Shown here: in pieces, positions 42,340 to 50,812 of the stretch | Layout: each line of letters begins with the position of its first letter | Position numbering within the stretch: the first letter of the stretch is position 1 | Assembly (NCBI GenBank): GCA_050260775.1 | Contig: JBLNCP010000039.1 | Location: 123,693 to 187,692, forward strand | Origin: CALABS01 sp050260775 | GTDB taxonomy: Bacteria; Pseudomonadota; Alphaproteobacteria; Rhodospirillales; Magnetospirillaceae | Length of the DNA: 64,000 nucleotides | Reading direction: 5' to 3' | Translations under genes and position numbers: made by a program | Notes under the pieces: generated by a model | The model's database searches: none | What the model was told of the DNA's origin: nothing | Seen by the model: the letters and a program-made list of their open reading frames with translations, nothing else

Positions 42340-44520
42340 TCACGCCGACAGGCGCCCCTTCATTTCCTCGATGGCCGCCTTGAGGGTCGCGGCGTCCACC
42401 GGCTTGTGCACCAGGAAGAAGCCGCTCTGCTTGCACTCGGCCAGACGGTCGGGGCTGGTATCGCCGGTGAGGACCACCGCGGGGATCGACAGCCCGCACA
42501 CGCCGTGGACGTCGCGGATCACCTTGACGCCGGTCTCGTCGCCCCGCAGCCGGTAATCGGCGACGATGATGTCGGGGGCCCGGCTGCTGCCGCTGACCAG
42601 GCCGACGGCATCGTCGCCGCTGTCGGCGGCCAGCACCTCCCAGCCCCATCCCTCCAGCATCGAGCGCAGGCCGAGGAGCACCAGCGCCTCGTCCTCGACC
42701 ACCAGGGCCAGGCCGTTGCCGCGGAAGGCGAGTTCCCTGGCCTCGTTGACCCGCGCCGAAAGCGGCGTGGCGGCGCGGCGCGGCTTGGTTACCGGCACGA
42801 CGACCGAGAACACGCTGCCCCGGCCGGCGGTGGAGCGCACCGAAATCGGGTGGCCGAGCAGACGCCCCAGGTGACGCACGATGGCGAGGCCCAGCCCCAA
42901 TCCCTTGGCGCGGTCGCGCTCGGGGTTGCCCAACTGGACGAATTCGTCGAACACCGTGTCGAGCTTGTCGGCGGGAATGCCGGGCCCGGTGTCGACCACC
43001 TCGATGCCCAGGTCGTCGCCACGGTGGCGGCAGCCGAGCAGGACGGTCGCCCCGGAACCGGTGTACTTGATGGCATTATCCAGGAAGTTGCGCAGGATGC
43101 GCTCCAACTGGCTGAGGTCGCTGCGCACCCACGCGGTGGAGGGAACGTAACGCAGGATGATGCCCCGCGCCTCCGCCGCCGGCCGGTATTCCGCCACCAG
43201 GCGGTCCAGCAGGGTCGCGACCGGGAAAACGCTGATGAGAATCTCGACTACGCCGGCATGCAGGCGGGAGATGTCGAGCAACCCGTCCAGCAGCATCTTG
43301 AGGGCATCCATCCCGCTTTGCATGCTGGCCACCAGTGGGGCGGCCGGGTGCCCCTTCAGCTTGGTCGCCAGCACCTCCTGGAAAAAGAACAGGGACTGGA
43401 CCGGCTGGCGCAGGTCGTGGCTGGCCGAGGCCAGGAACTGCGATTTCGCCAGGTTGGCCCGCTCGGTCTCCTCCTTGGCGGTCAGCAGGGCGTCGGCGGC
43501 CTCGCCCAGGGCGGCGGCAACCTCGTCCACCTCGAGGACGCCGGTCTCGTCGACCTCGACGCGCTGCCCGCCGCCCAGACGATGGGCGGCCGGCACCAGC
43601 GCGGTGATCGCCCGCGAGATGTCGCGCCCGATATTGGCCGCGAGGGCGACGCCCGCCGCCAGCAGCAGCACCGCCACGGCCAGGAACAGCAGGATGGTCT
43701 TGTAGACCGAGGCGGTCAGCTCCTTCATCGGCACGCCGATGGCGAAGTGCCAGCCGTACTTGGGGGACCGGCTGAACGCGACCCGCGTGTCGACGCCCTC
43801 GCGGGTGGCAGCGTCGAGGATACCGTCGGCCGAGGTTTTCATCGCCGCAAGCAGCGGGCGGACCGGCCGCTGGCCGATGGCATTCTCGCTGTCCAGGGAG
43901 CGGGCGACGATTGTCCCGTTGGTGTCGAAGGCGGCCAGCAGCCAACTGGCCGGCACGCCGGGCGGATGGGCGAGCTTCTGCAAGGCCGCCGGATCGACGC
44001 CCATGGCCAGTCCGTAGATGACCTTGTCGTCCGCACCGAAGACGGGGACCATGACCGCCAAGGTCGGCCTGCGGGTGACCGGGCCGAAGAACAGGTCGGT
44101 CACCGCCGCATTCTTCGTCTCGGCAACCCGTTTCACCGCGTCGAAGGGCGGCGAGCCGGCGGCATGGCGCGGCAGCGGTTCCCCGAACCCCCGCAGGGTG
44201 TTCACCAGCTGGCGCCCCTCCAGGTCCATCAGCACGATCCACATGCCGTCGGTCCTGACGGCGCGGGAGGCCTGGCCCCAGAACGCCGCGAGGTCGCCGG
44301 TCTGCAGCGACGGCGAGGTGGCCAGCGCTTCCATCTGCCGCACCACCACGTCGAGCTCGACGTCCATGGACTGCGCGAGCGCCTGGGTGGTGTGCAGCAG
44401 GTTTTCCTCGGACCGCTCACGCTCGTGGGCGTACGAAAACACCACCGCGATCGCGCAGGCGATCACCGCCGGCATCAGCAGGCTGAAGGTAAGCAGGAAC
44501 AGACGGCGCCGGACGGGCAT
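42340..44520 (-). CDS. Hybrid sensor histidine kinase
   Basis: 726 residues. Membrane helix 7-28, periplasmic Cache-type sensor about 35-270, membrane helix 274-295, HAMP-like linker 296-350, HisKA with His368 (SASHDLRQP), HATPase_c with DTGPGI at 510-515 and GLGLGL at 540-545, then a receiver domain 602-725 with phospho-acceptor Asp655 and Lys706. It is complete and should autophosphorylate and pass the phosphate to its own receiver. No output gene is nearby. Its kinase core is closely related to the kinase at 34789, which lacks a receiver. Confidence 0.9.
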   Translation of the reverse strand: MPVRRRLFLLTFSLLMPAVIACAIAVVFSYAHERERSEENLLHTTQALAQSMDVELDVVVRQMEALATSPSLQTGDLAAFWGQASRAVRTDGMWIVLMDLEGRQLVNTLRGFGEPLPRHAAGSPPFDAVKRVAETKNAAVTDLFFGPVTRRPTLAVMVPVFGADDKVIYGLAMGVDPAALQKLAHPPGVPASWLLAAFDTNGTIVARSLDSENAIGQRPVRPLLAAMKTSADGILDAATREGVDTRVAFSRSPKYGWHFAIGVPMKELTASVYKTILLFLAVAVLLLAAGVALAANIGRDISRAITALVPAAHRLGGGQRVEVDETGVLEVDEVAAALGEAADALLTAKEETERANLAKSQFLASASHDLRQPVQSLFFFQEVLATKLKGHPAAPLVASMQSGMDALKMLLDGLLDISRLHAGVVEILISVFPVATLLDRLVAEYRPAAEARGIILRYVPSTAWVRSDLSQLERILRNFLDNAIKYTGSGATVLLGCRHRGDDLGIEVVDTGPGIPADKLDTVFDEFVQLGNPERDRAKGLGLGLAIVRHLGRLLGHPISVRSTAGRGSVFSVVVPVTKPRRAATPLSARVNEARELAFRGNGLALVVEDEALVLLGLRSMLEGWGWEVLAADSGDDAVGLVSGSSRAPDIIVADYRLRGDETGVKVIRDVHGVCGLSIPAVVLTGDTSPDRLAECKQSGFFLVHKPVDAATLKAAIEEMKGRLSA

Positions 44521-44602
44521 TACACGGGAGACCGGACGATGGGAGTAGCCGGACCATAGCCTATTTGGCCAGGCCGCGACGCCGCAACAAAGTGGTGCTA
44601 TG

Positions 44603-45736
44603 TCAAATGGCTAGGCGGACGGGCAGGCGCTTGCGGCCCCAATCCCCCGGTTTGGGCTCGAACACCCCGGCCAGCGGCTGCCCGCAATCGGGGCAGCGGC
44701 CGTCCGGGGTGACGCGCCATGCCGTCAGCTCATACCAGTCGCGGCCGATGAGAAGGGCCCCGCAGCCGTGGCACCAGGTGCTGCCGCCGTTCGCGTCGTG
44801 GACGTTGCCCGTATAGACATGGCGCACCCCGTTGGCCCTGGCGAGCGACCGGGCGCGCGACAGTGTCGAGGATGCCGTGGGGGGCGAGGCGGACATCCTC
44901 CAGGCGGGGTGGAAAGCTGTGAAATGTAACGGCACGTTGGGGCCGAGCGATTCGGCCACCCAGCGGCTGAGTGCGTCGATTTCGGCGTCGGAGTCGTTCT
45001 CGCCCGGAATGAGAAGCGTGGTGATCTCGAACCATACGTTTGTGTTCCGCTTCAGATGAATGAGGGTGTCGAGCACCGTCTGCAGGTGCCCGCCGCACAA
45101 AGTCCGGTAGAAGTCCTCGGAGAACGCCTTGAGGTCCACGTTCGCCGCATCCATGTGCGCGAAGAATTCCTCGCGCGCGCCTTCGGCCACGTATCCCGCC
45201 GTGACCGCCACGGTCTTGATGCCCCGGGCCCGGCAGGCCTTGGCCACGTCGACCGCGTATTCCAGGAAGATCACTGGATCGTTGTAGGTGAACGCCACCG
45301 ACCGGCAGCCCAGGCGCTCGGCCGCGGCGGCGATGGCCTCGGGATCGGCCTGGTCGTTGAGGCGGTCGATCTCACGCGCCTTGGAGATGTCCCAGTTCTG
45401 GCAGAACTTGCAGGTCAGGTTGCAGCCCGCCGTCCCGAACGAGAGGATCGGGGTGCCGGGCAGGAAATGGTTGAGGGGCTTCTTCTCGACGGGATCGACG
45501 CAGAAGCCCGAGGACCGCCCGTAGGTGGTCAGCACCATGCGGTCGCCGGAGCGCGCCCGCACGAAGCACAATCCGCGCTGGCCCTCATGCAGCTTGCAGA
45601 ACCGCGGGCAAACGTCGCACTGGACGCGGCCGTCGTCGAGCCGATGCCAGTACCGTCCCGGGAAATGCGACCCCTGAACCTCATGCTCCATGCCGATGAA
45701 GGTACGCCTTAGGCGATACCCCTTCAACCGGTGCAT
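44603..45736 (-). CDS. amrS: AmmeMemoRadiSam radical SAM enzyme (AmrS)
   Basis: 377 residues. The radical SAM cluster motif CNLTCKFCQNW gives Cys 105, 109 and 112. An N-terminal Cys set (C40, C43, C47, C57, in CDVCPRFC...GLC) is typical of the AmmeMemoRadiSam family, and a C-terminal pair of CxxC (CHGCG, CPDCG) may bind zinc. GGGAGGAGG 8 bases before ATG 45736 decides the start over the ATG at 45691. It is divergent from the MEMO1-AMMECR1 fusion gene. The reaction and substrate of this system are not known to me. Confidence 0.9.
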   Translation of the reverse strand: MHRLKGYRLRRTFIGMEHEVQGSHFPGRYWHRLDDGRVQCDVCPRFCKLHEGQRGLCFVRARSGDRMVLTTYGRSSGFCVDPVEKKPLNHFLPGTPILSFGTAGCNLTCKFCQNWDISKAREIDRLNDQADPEAIAAAAERLGCRSVAFTYNDPVIFLEYAVDVAKACRARGIKTVAVTAGYVAEGAREEFFAHMDAANVDLKAFSEDFYRTLCGGHLQTVLDTLIHLKRNTNVWFEITTLLIPGENDSDAEIDALSRWVAESLGPNVPLHFTAFHPAWRMSASPPTASSTLSRARSLARANGVRHVYTGNVHDANGGSTWCHGCGALLIGRDWYELTAWRVTPDGRCPDCGQPLAGVFEPKPGDWGRKRLPVRLAI

Positions 45737-45778
45737 GGCCGGACCTCCTCCCTCGAATAGGCTTACCTCCTTGGACGC

Positions 45779-45808
45779 TTTACAGCGGGCCATCCCAGGG
45801 GGTTACCT
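45779..45808 (+). promoter_or_regulatory. Predicted promoter of the MEMO1-AMMECR1 gene
   Basis: TTTACA (45779-45784), 18 bases, TTACCT (45803-45808), 25 bases before ATG 45834, inside the 97-base divergent gap with amrS. Confidence 0.4.
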
Positions 45809-45833
45809 AGAAAGAAGTATTTCCGGAGGTTCG

Positions 45834-47225
45834 ATGTCCGCCATCCGTCCGACCGCGGTCGCCGGCGCCTTCTATCCGGCCGACCCCACCGAGCTGCGCA
45901 CGCAGGTCGAGGCCCTGCTCGCCCAGGCTCGTGCCGCCCTCGGCACGGACGGGCGGGTGCCCAAGGCGCTGATCGCCCCGCATGCGGGTTACGTCTATTC
46001 CGGCGCCGTCGCCGCCAGCGCCTATGCCCGGATCCTGCCGGCGCGCGGCAAGATCACCCGGGTGGTGCTGCTGGGACCGTCGCACCGGGTGGCCTACCGC
46101 GGGCTGGCTTTGGGCAGCGCCGACGAATGGGCGTCGCCGCTCGGGCCCGTGGCGATCGACCGCGCCGCCGTCGAGGGCCTGAAGCGCCTGCCGCTGGTCG
46201 GCGAGCTCGATCAGGCGCACGCCCAGGAGCATTCGCTGGAGGTCCACCTGCCGTTCCTGCAGGCAGCCCTCGGCGAATTCCAACTGGTGCCGATCGTGGC
46301 CGGCGAGGCCCCCGCCGAAGCGGTGGCAACCGTGCTCGACGCCGCCTGGGGTGGCCCCGAGACCCTGATCGTCGCCTCGACCGACCTCTCCCACTACCTC
46401 GACTACGAGGCCTGCAAGGGCGCCGACGCCAGGACCGTCGCCGCCATCGAGAAGATGGACTGGCGCGCGCTCGGACGCGATTCCGCCTGCGGACGGGTGC
46501 CGGTCAGCGGGTTGCTGTTGGCGGCCCGCAAGCGCGGCATGGACATCGCCACCCTCGACGTGCGCAATTCCGGCGATACCGCCGGGCCGAAGGACCGGGT
46601 GGTCGGCTACGGCGCCTGGGCGCTGTTCGAACGCCCGGGAGAGGCCGAGGCGATCGAGGGGGCGGAGGCCATCCGCGCCGCCGGCGAAGCCCTCCTCACC
46701 CTGGCGCGGGACTCCATCGAATTTGGCCTCGCCAACGGCCGACCGAAGGCGGCCGGCTACACGGCGGGCATGCCCGGCATCCTGGGGGCGCCCGGGGCGG
46801 CCTTCGTCACCCTCACCCGGGATGGCCGCCTGCGGGGCTGCATCGGCTCGCCGAACGCCTGGCGGCCGCTGATCGAGGACGTGAGCGAGAACGCCTTCAA
46901 GGCGGCCTTCCGCGATCCGCGCTTTCCGCCCCTGACCGCCGGTGAGCTGGACGGCCTGGAGGTGTCGCTGTCGGTGCTGACCCCCCCGGTCGCCATGGCC
47001 TTCGCCGACGAGGCCGACCTGCTCGGCCAGCTCCGCCCCCGCATCGACGGTCTGATCATCGAGGACAGCGGGCGGCGCGCCCTGTTCCTGCCCTCGGTAT
47101 GGGGGCAGATACCCGACCCGCGGCTGTTCCTGGCCCACCTCAAGCAGAAGGCCGGCCTGCCCGCCGACCACTGGTCCCCCAGCTTCCGCGCCGCCCGTTT
47201 CCAGGCTGTGGAGGTCGGCAAGTGA
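45834..47225 (+). CDS. MEMO1-AMMECR1 fusion (AmmeMemoRadiSam A/B)
   Basis: 463 residues joining two protein families that are separate in humans. Residues 1-268 are MEMO-like (extradiol-dioxygenase fold) with H50 in APHAGYVYSG, H84 in GPSHR, and C219 in DSACGRVP, matching the metal ligands H49, H81 and C244 reported for human MEMO1. Residues 278-460 are AMMECR1 with the hallmark LRGCIG at 333-338. GGAGG lies 5 bases before ATG 45834. It overlaps the next small gene by GTGA. With amrS it forms the AmmeMemoRadiSam set; metal redox chemistry or RNA/protein modification are only guesses. Confidence 0.9.
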   Translation: MSAIRPTAVAGAFYPADPTELRTQVEALLAQARAALGTDGRVPKALIAPHAGYVYSGAVAASAYARILPARGKITRVVLLGPSHRVAYRGLALGSADEWASPLGPVAIDRAAVEGLKRLPLVGELDQAHAQEHSLEVHLPFLQAALGEFQLVPIVAGEAPAEAVATVLDAAWGGPETLIVASTDLSHYLDYEACKGADARTVAAIEKMDWRALGRDSACGRVPVSGLLLAARKRGMDIATLDVRNSGDTAGPKDRVVGYGAWALFERPGEAEAIEGAEAIRAAGEALLTLARDSIEFGLANGRPKAAGYTAGMPGILGAPGAAFVTLTRDGRLRGCIGSPNAWRPLIEDVSENAFKAAFRDPRFPPLTAGELDGLEVSLSVLTPPVAMAFADEADLLGQLRPRIDGLIIEDSGRRALFLPSVWGQIPDPRLFLAHLKQKAGLPADHWSPSFRAARFQAVEVGK

Positions 47226-47452
47226 GCGGCGCCAGCCCCTGGCTGGCCGAGTTCCTCGCCGAGATCGAGGACGACCGCCGCCAATTGGCCGACGCCCGCC
47301 GCCAGCGCGCAGGCGGCCCGTGGTCCTACGAGCGCGCGGTCGAGCGCACCAAGCACTTCTACCGCGAGCGCATCACCGCCTTCGCCGTCTGCGGCAGCGT
47401 CACCGAGCGCGAGCGCGACGAACTGTTGGCACGGGTGGAGGCGATCGGCTAG
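47222..47452 (+). CDS. Small protein coupled to the AmmeMemoRadiSam gene
   Basis: 76 residues, starting with GTG at 47222, which overlaps the upstream stop codon (GTGA). Soluble and strongly charged: WLAEFLAEIEDDRRQLADAR, then WSYERAVERTKHFYRERITA and a helix with ERERDELLARV. No known domain, no signal peptide. The overlap implies it is made in step with the MEMO1-AMMECR1 fusion. A longer frame reading from 47099 lies inside that gene and lacks support. Confidence 0.62.
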   Translation: MSGASPWLAEFLAEIEDDRRQLADARRQRAGGPWSYERAVERTKHFYRERITAFAVCGSVTERERDELLARVEAIG

Positions 47453-47455
47453 GGT
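47426..47455 (+). promoter_or_regulatory. Possible leaderless promoter of cysQ
   Basis: TTGGCA (47426-47431), 18 bases, TAGGGT (47450-47455); ATG at 47463 is 7 bases further. The -10 is a weak match. Confidence 0.3.
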
Positions 47456-47462
47456 CGCCGCC

Positions 47463-48230
47463 ATGCCGACTCCCGCTTCTCTGATCGCCGCCCTGGAAGA
47501 CGTCGCCCGCCAAGCCGGTGCGATCATCCTCGATATCTACAACAGCGACTTCGCCGTCGAGCGCAAGGGCGACGATTCGCCGGTGACCGAGGCGGACCGC
47601 CGGGCGGAAGCCGTGATCCTGCCCCGCCTCGCCGAGCTCACCCCCGCCATCCCGGTGGTCGCCGAGGAAGAAGCCGCCGCCGGCCGCATCCCCCAGATCG
47701 GGGACACCTTCTGGCTGGTCGACCCGCTGGACGGCACCAAGGAGTTCGTCAAGCGCAACGGCGAGTTCACCGTCAACATTGGCCTGATTTCCGGCGGCGT
47801 GCCGGTCGCCGGCGTGGTGTACGCCCCCGTCCTCGACCTGATGTGGTCGGGCGCCGACCGGACGGCGACCAAGGTCGGCGCCGACGGCGTGCGCCACCCC
47901 ATCGCCTGCCGCCCGGTTCCGGCCACCGGCGCCGTGGTGCTCGACAGCCGCTCGCACCGCGCGCCGGCCGAACTCGAGGAGTTCGTGGCGAGGCTTCCCG
48001 GCGCCACCGTCGACTTCGCCGGGTCCTCGCTCAAATTCTGCCGCGTCGCCGAGGGCTCGGCCGACTTCTATCCCCGCTTCGGCCCCACCTGCGAATGGGA
48101 CGTCGCCGCCGGCCACGCCGTGCTGGCCGCCGCCGGCGGCGAGGTGGTGACCCTGGACGAACGGCCCTTCCCCTACGGCAAGGCCCCGCGCTTCCTCAAT
48201 CCCGGCTTCCTCGCCCGCGCCAGGCGCTGA
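47463..48230 (+). CDS. cysQ: 3'(2'),5'-bisphosphate nucleotidase CysQ
   Basis: 255 residues of the inositol-monophosphatase superfamily. DDSPVTEADRRAE (metal-binding), VAEEEAAAG, and DPLDGTKEFVKRNGEFTVNIGL identify CysQ, which removes PAP produced by sulfate assimilation and sulfotransfer. The second Asp motif is in CEWDVAAGHAVL. No ribosome binding site precedes the ATG, which fits a leaderless mRNA. Ten bases separate it from the 76-residue protein. Confidence 0.93.
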   Translation: MPTPASLIAALEDVARQAGAIILDIYNSDFAVERKGDDSPVTEADRRAEAVILPRLAELTPAIPVVAEEEAAAGRIPQIGDTFWLVDPLDGTKEFVKRNGEFTVNIGLISGGVPVAGVVYAPVLDLMWSGADRTATKVGADGVRHPIACRPVPATGAVVLDSRSHRAPAELEEFVARLPGATVDFAGSSLKFCRVAEGSADFYPRFGPTCEWDVAAGHAVLAAAGGEVVTLDERPFPYGKAPRFLNPGFLARARR

Positions 48231-48248
48231 TCCCGCGCGCGGCACCGC

Positions 48249-48287
48249 ACGAGGTCCCTCCTCCCTGCGGTCGTCGGGATGACGGAG
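48249..48287. repeat. Dispersed repeat arm, inverted relative to 9545
   Basis: ACGAGGTCCCTCCTCCCTGC followed by GGTCGTCGGGATGACGG is related, in reverse complement, to the element at 9545. It lies shortly after the cysQ stop. Confidence 0.45.
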
Positions 48288-48305
48288 TAAGGGGCGGTCA
48301 CCGGG

Positions 48306-48334
48306 ATGACATCGCCGGCCGATCGTCATATCTT
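48306..48334 (+). promoter_or_regulatory. Predicted leaderless promoter of the Sua5 gene
   Basis: ATGACA (48306-48311), 17 bases, TATCTT (48329-48334); ATG at 48341 is 6 bases further, with no Shine-Dalgarno sequence. Confidence 0.45.
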
Positions 48335-48340
48335 CCCGCC

Positions 48341-49318
48341 ATGACCACCACCGCCGCTTCCACTCCGCGCGTGCTTGCCCCATCCGACGACACCATCGCC
48401 GAGGCCGGGCGCCTGCTGCGCGACGGCTGGCTGGTCGCCTTCCCCACCGAGACCGTCTACGGCCTGGGGGCGGACGCCACCAACGACCGCGCGGTGGCCT
48501 CCATTTTCGAGGCCAAGGGCCGGCCGAGCTTCAATCCGCTGATCGTCCACGTCGCCCGCCCCGGCGACACCGAGCCGCTGGTGGCGGTGGACGCGCGCGC
48601 CCGCAAGGTGATGGAGCGGTTCTGGCCGGGGCCGTTGACCCTGGTGCTGCCGCGCGGCAAGCGCTCGCCGGTGTCGCTGCTGGCCTCCGCCGGCCTCGAC
48701 ACCATCGCGGTGCGCATGCCCGACCATGCCGTGGCCCGCGCCCTGATCGAGGCGGCCGGCCGGCCGCTGGCGGCCCCGTCGGCCAACCGCTCGGGTGCGG
48801 TCAGCCCCACCGCCGCCGCCCATGTCGCGGAATCGCTCGGCGGCCGGGTGTCGATGATCCTCGACGGCGGCGCCTGCCGTGTCGGCGTCGAATCCACCGT
48901 GCTCGACCTCAGCGAGGACCGCCCCACCCTGTTGCGTCCCGGCGGCGTGCCGGTCGAGGCGCTGGAGCAGGCCCTGGGCACCGAGATCCGCCGCGCCGCC
49001 CACGACCCGGATGCGCCCAAGAGCCCCGGCATGCTGGAAAGCCATTACGCCCCGGGCCTGCCGGTGCGGCTGGGCGCCTGCTCACCGCGTCCCGGCGAGG
49101 CGCTGCTGGCCTTCGGGCCGGCGCCGGCCGACGCCACGCTCAACCTCTCCGCCGCGGGCGACCTCGCCGAGGCGGCGGCCAACCTGTTCGCCATGCTGCG
49201 CGCCCTGGACCGCCCCGGCTTCACCGGCATCGCGGTCATGCCCATTCCCGACCACGACCTGGGGCTGGCCATCAACGACCGGCTCCGCCGCGCCGCCGCT
49301 CCCCGGAGGCAGCCGTGA
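48341..49318 (+). CDS. L-threonylcarbamoyladenylate synthase (Sua5 type)
   Basis: 325 residues: YrdC domain 1-205 plus the C-terminal Sua5 domain. TETVYGLGADATND, KGRPSFNPLIVHV and SANRSGAVSPT are the nucleotide and threonine-binding segments. It makes TC-AMP from Thr, bicarbonate and ATP for the t6A37 tRNA modification. The linker KSPGMLESHYAP is the typical Sua5 flexible loop. The stop codon overlaps the next gene's GTG start, coupling it to the FAD-linked oxidase, with no obvious functional link. Confidence 0.93.
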   Translation: MTTTAASTPRVLAPSDDTIAEAGRLLRDGWLVAFPTETVYGLGADATNDRAVASIFEAKGRPSFNPLIVHVARPGDTEPLVAVDARARKVMERFWPGPLTLVLPRGKRSPVSLLASAGLDTIAVRMPDHAVARALIEAAGRPLAAPSANRSGAVSPTAAAHVAESLGGRVSMILDGGACRVGVESTVLDLSEDRPTLLRPGGVPVEALEQALGTEIRRAAHDPDAPKSPGMLESHYAPGLPVRLGACSPRPGEALLAFGPAPADATLNLSAAGDLAEAAANLFAMLRALDRPGFTGIAVMPIPDHDLGLAINDRLRRAAAPRRQP

Positions 49319-50718
49319 CCGGCGCCGACCTTGCCGACCGGCTGGCACGGATCGTCGGAGCGGCCAACGTGCTGACCGGCGCCGACCTCTCCCCCTATCT
49401 GACCGAGGAGCGCGGCCTCTATCAGGGGGCCGCCCTGGCGGCGGTGCGGCCGGGCTCCACGGCGGAGGTCGCCGAGGTGGTGCGCCTGCTCGCCGCCGAC
49501 GGCATCGCCATCGTGCCCCAGGGCGGCAACACCGGCCTGTGCGGCGGCGGCGTGCCCGACGGCCGCGCCGTCGTGGTCTCGACCGAGCGGCTCAACCGCA
49601 TCCGCGCCCTCGACCCCGCCAATTTCACCGTCACCGCCGAGGCCGGCTGCGTCCTGGCCGCGGTGCAAACGGCCGCCGAGGAGGCGGGATGCCTGTTCCC
49701 GCTGTCGCTCGGCGCCGAAGGCAGCTGCCGCATCGGCGGCAACCTGTCCACCAACGCCGGCGGCGTCAACGTGCTGCGCTACGGCAACGCGCGCGAGCTG
49801 GTGCTGGGGCTCGAGGTGGTGCTGCCGGACGGCCGGGTGTGGGACGGGCTCAAGGCCCTGCGCAAGAACAACACCGGCTACGACCTCAAGCACCTGTTCG
49901 TCGGCGCGGAAGGCACGCTGGGGATCATCACCGCGGCGGTGCTCAAGCTGTTCCCGCGCCCCAGTGAAACCGCCACCGCGATGGTGGCGCTCGCCTCGCC
50001 GGCCGCCGCCACCGAGATCCTGTTCCGGGCCCGCCAGGCCTCGGGGGACGCGGTGACCGCCTGCGAACTGGTGCCGCGCCTAGGCCTGGACCTGGGCCTG
50101 GCCCATGTCCCGGGGGTCCGCGACCCGTTCGCCGCACCCCATCCCTGGTACCTGCTGATCGAGCTGTCGTCCTCGCGGCCCGGCGGATTGCGGGATGCGC
50201 TGGAGACCGTCCTTGCCGGCGCCATCGAAGCCGGCCTGGCCATGGACGCGGTGCTCGCCGAAACCGGAGCCCAGGCCGACGCGCTGTGGCGCATCCGCGA
50301 GGCAGTGCCGCGGGCCCAGAAGAAGGAAGGCGGCTCCATCAAGCACGACGTCGCCGTCGCCACCAGCCGCGTGCCGGAATTCATCGCCCGCGCCACCCCG
50401 GCGGTCGAGGCCGCCCTGCCCGGCGTGCGCGTGGTCGCCTTCGGCCATCTCGGCGACGGCAACATCCACTTCAACCTCACCCAGCCCAAGGGCGCCGACA
50501 AGCCGGCCTTCCTCGCCGAGTGGGCGCGCATGAACCGCATCGTCCACGACATCGTCGCCGAGATGGACGGCAGCATCTCGGCCGAACACGGCATCGGGCG
50601 GCTGAAGACGGCGGAGATGGCGCGCTACAAGTCCGAGGTCGAACTGGACCTGATGCGCCGGATCAAGGCCGCGCTGGACCCGGCGGGCATCATGAACCCG
50701 GGCAAGCTGCTTCCATAG
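49315..50718 (+). CDS. FAD-linked oxidase (2-hydroxyacid dehydrogenase type)
   Basis: 467 residues: FAD_binding_4 domain with PQGGNTGLCGGGVPDG and GGNLSTNAGGVNVLRYGN, and a C-terminal FAD-oxidase domain with FGHLGDGNIHFNL and SAEHGIGRLK. This layout fits D-2-hydroxyglutarate dehydrogenase, D-lactate dehydrogenase or glycolate oxidase GlcD; D-2-hydroxyglutarate is the most likely substrate by overall likeness. It has a GTG start (49315) overlapping the Sua5 stop. No Fe-S subunit gene is adjacent, which argues against a GlcDEF complex. Confidence 0.85.
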   Translation: MTGADLADRLARIVGAANVLTGADLSPYLTEERGLYQGAALAAVRPGSTAEVAEVVRLLAADGIAIVPQGGNTGLCGGGVPDGRAVVVSTERLNRIRALDPANFTVTAEAGCVLAAVQTAAEEAGCLFPLSLGAEGSCRIGGNLSTNAGGVNVLRYGNARELVLGLEVVLPDGRVWDGLKALRKNNTGYDLKHLFVGAEGTLGIITAAVLKLFPRPSETATAMVALASPAAATEILFRARQASGDAVTACELVPRLGLDLGLAHVPGVRDPFAAPHPWYLLIELSSSRPGGLRDALETVLAGAIEAGLAMDAVLAETGAQADALWRIREAVPRAQKKEGGSIKHDVAVATSRVPEFIARATPAVEAALPGVRVVAFGHLGDGNIHFNLTQPKGADKPAFLAEWARMNRIVHDIVAEMDGSISAEHGIGRLKTAEMARYKSEVELDLMRRIKAALDPAGIMNPGKLLP

Positions 50719-50751
50719 CGCCCCCAGCATACCCCTATGCGTCGGCAATGC

Positions 50752-50781
50752 TTGACGCTGCCGCCTCTTCCTCCGTTACCC
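50752..50781 (+). promoter_or_regulatory. Predicted promoter of the acyl-CoA dehydrogenase gene
   Basis: TTGACG (50752-50757), 18 bases, TTACCC (50776-50781). A leader of about 25 bases contains GGAG near 50802, ahead of ATG 50813. Confidence 0.5.
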
Positions 50782-50812
50782 TGTTGCGCCAACGATAAGA
50801 ACGGAGCGCATC

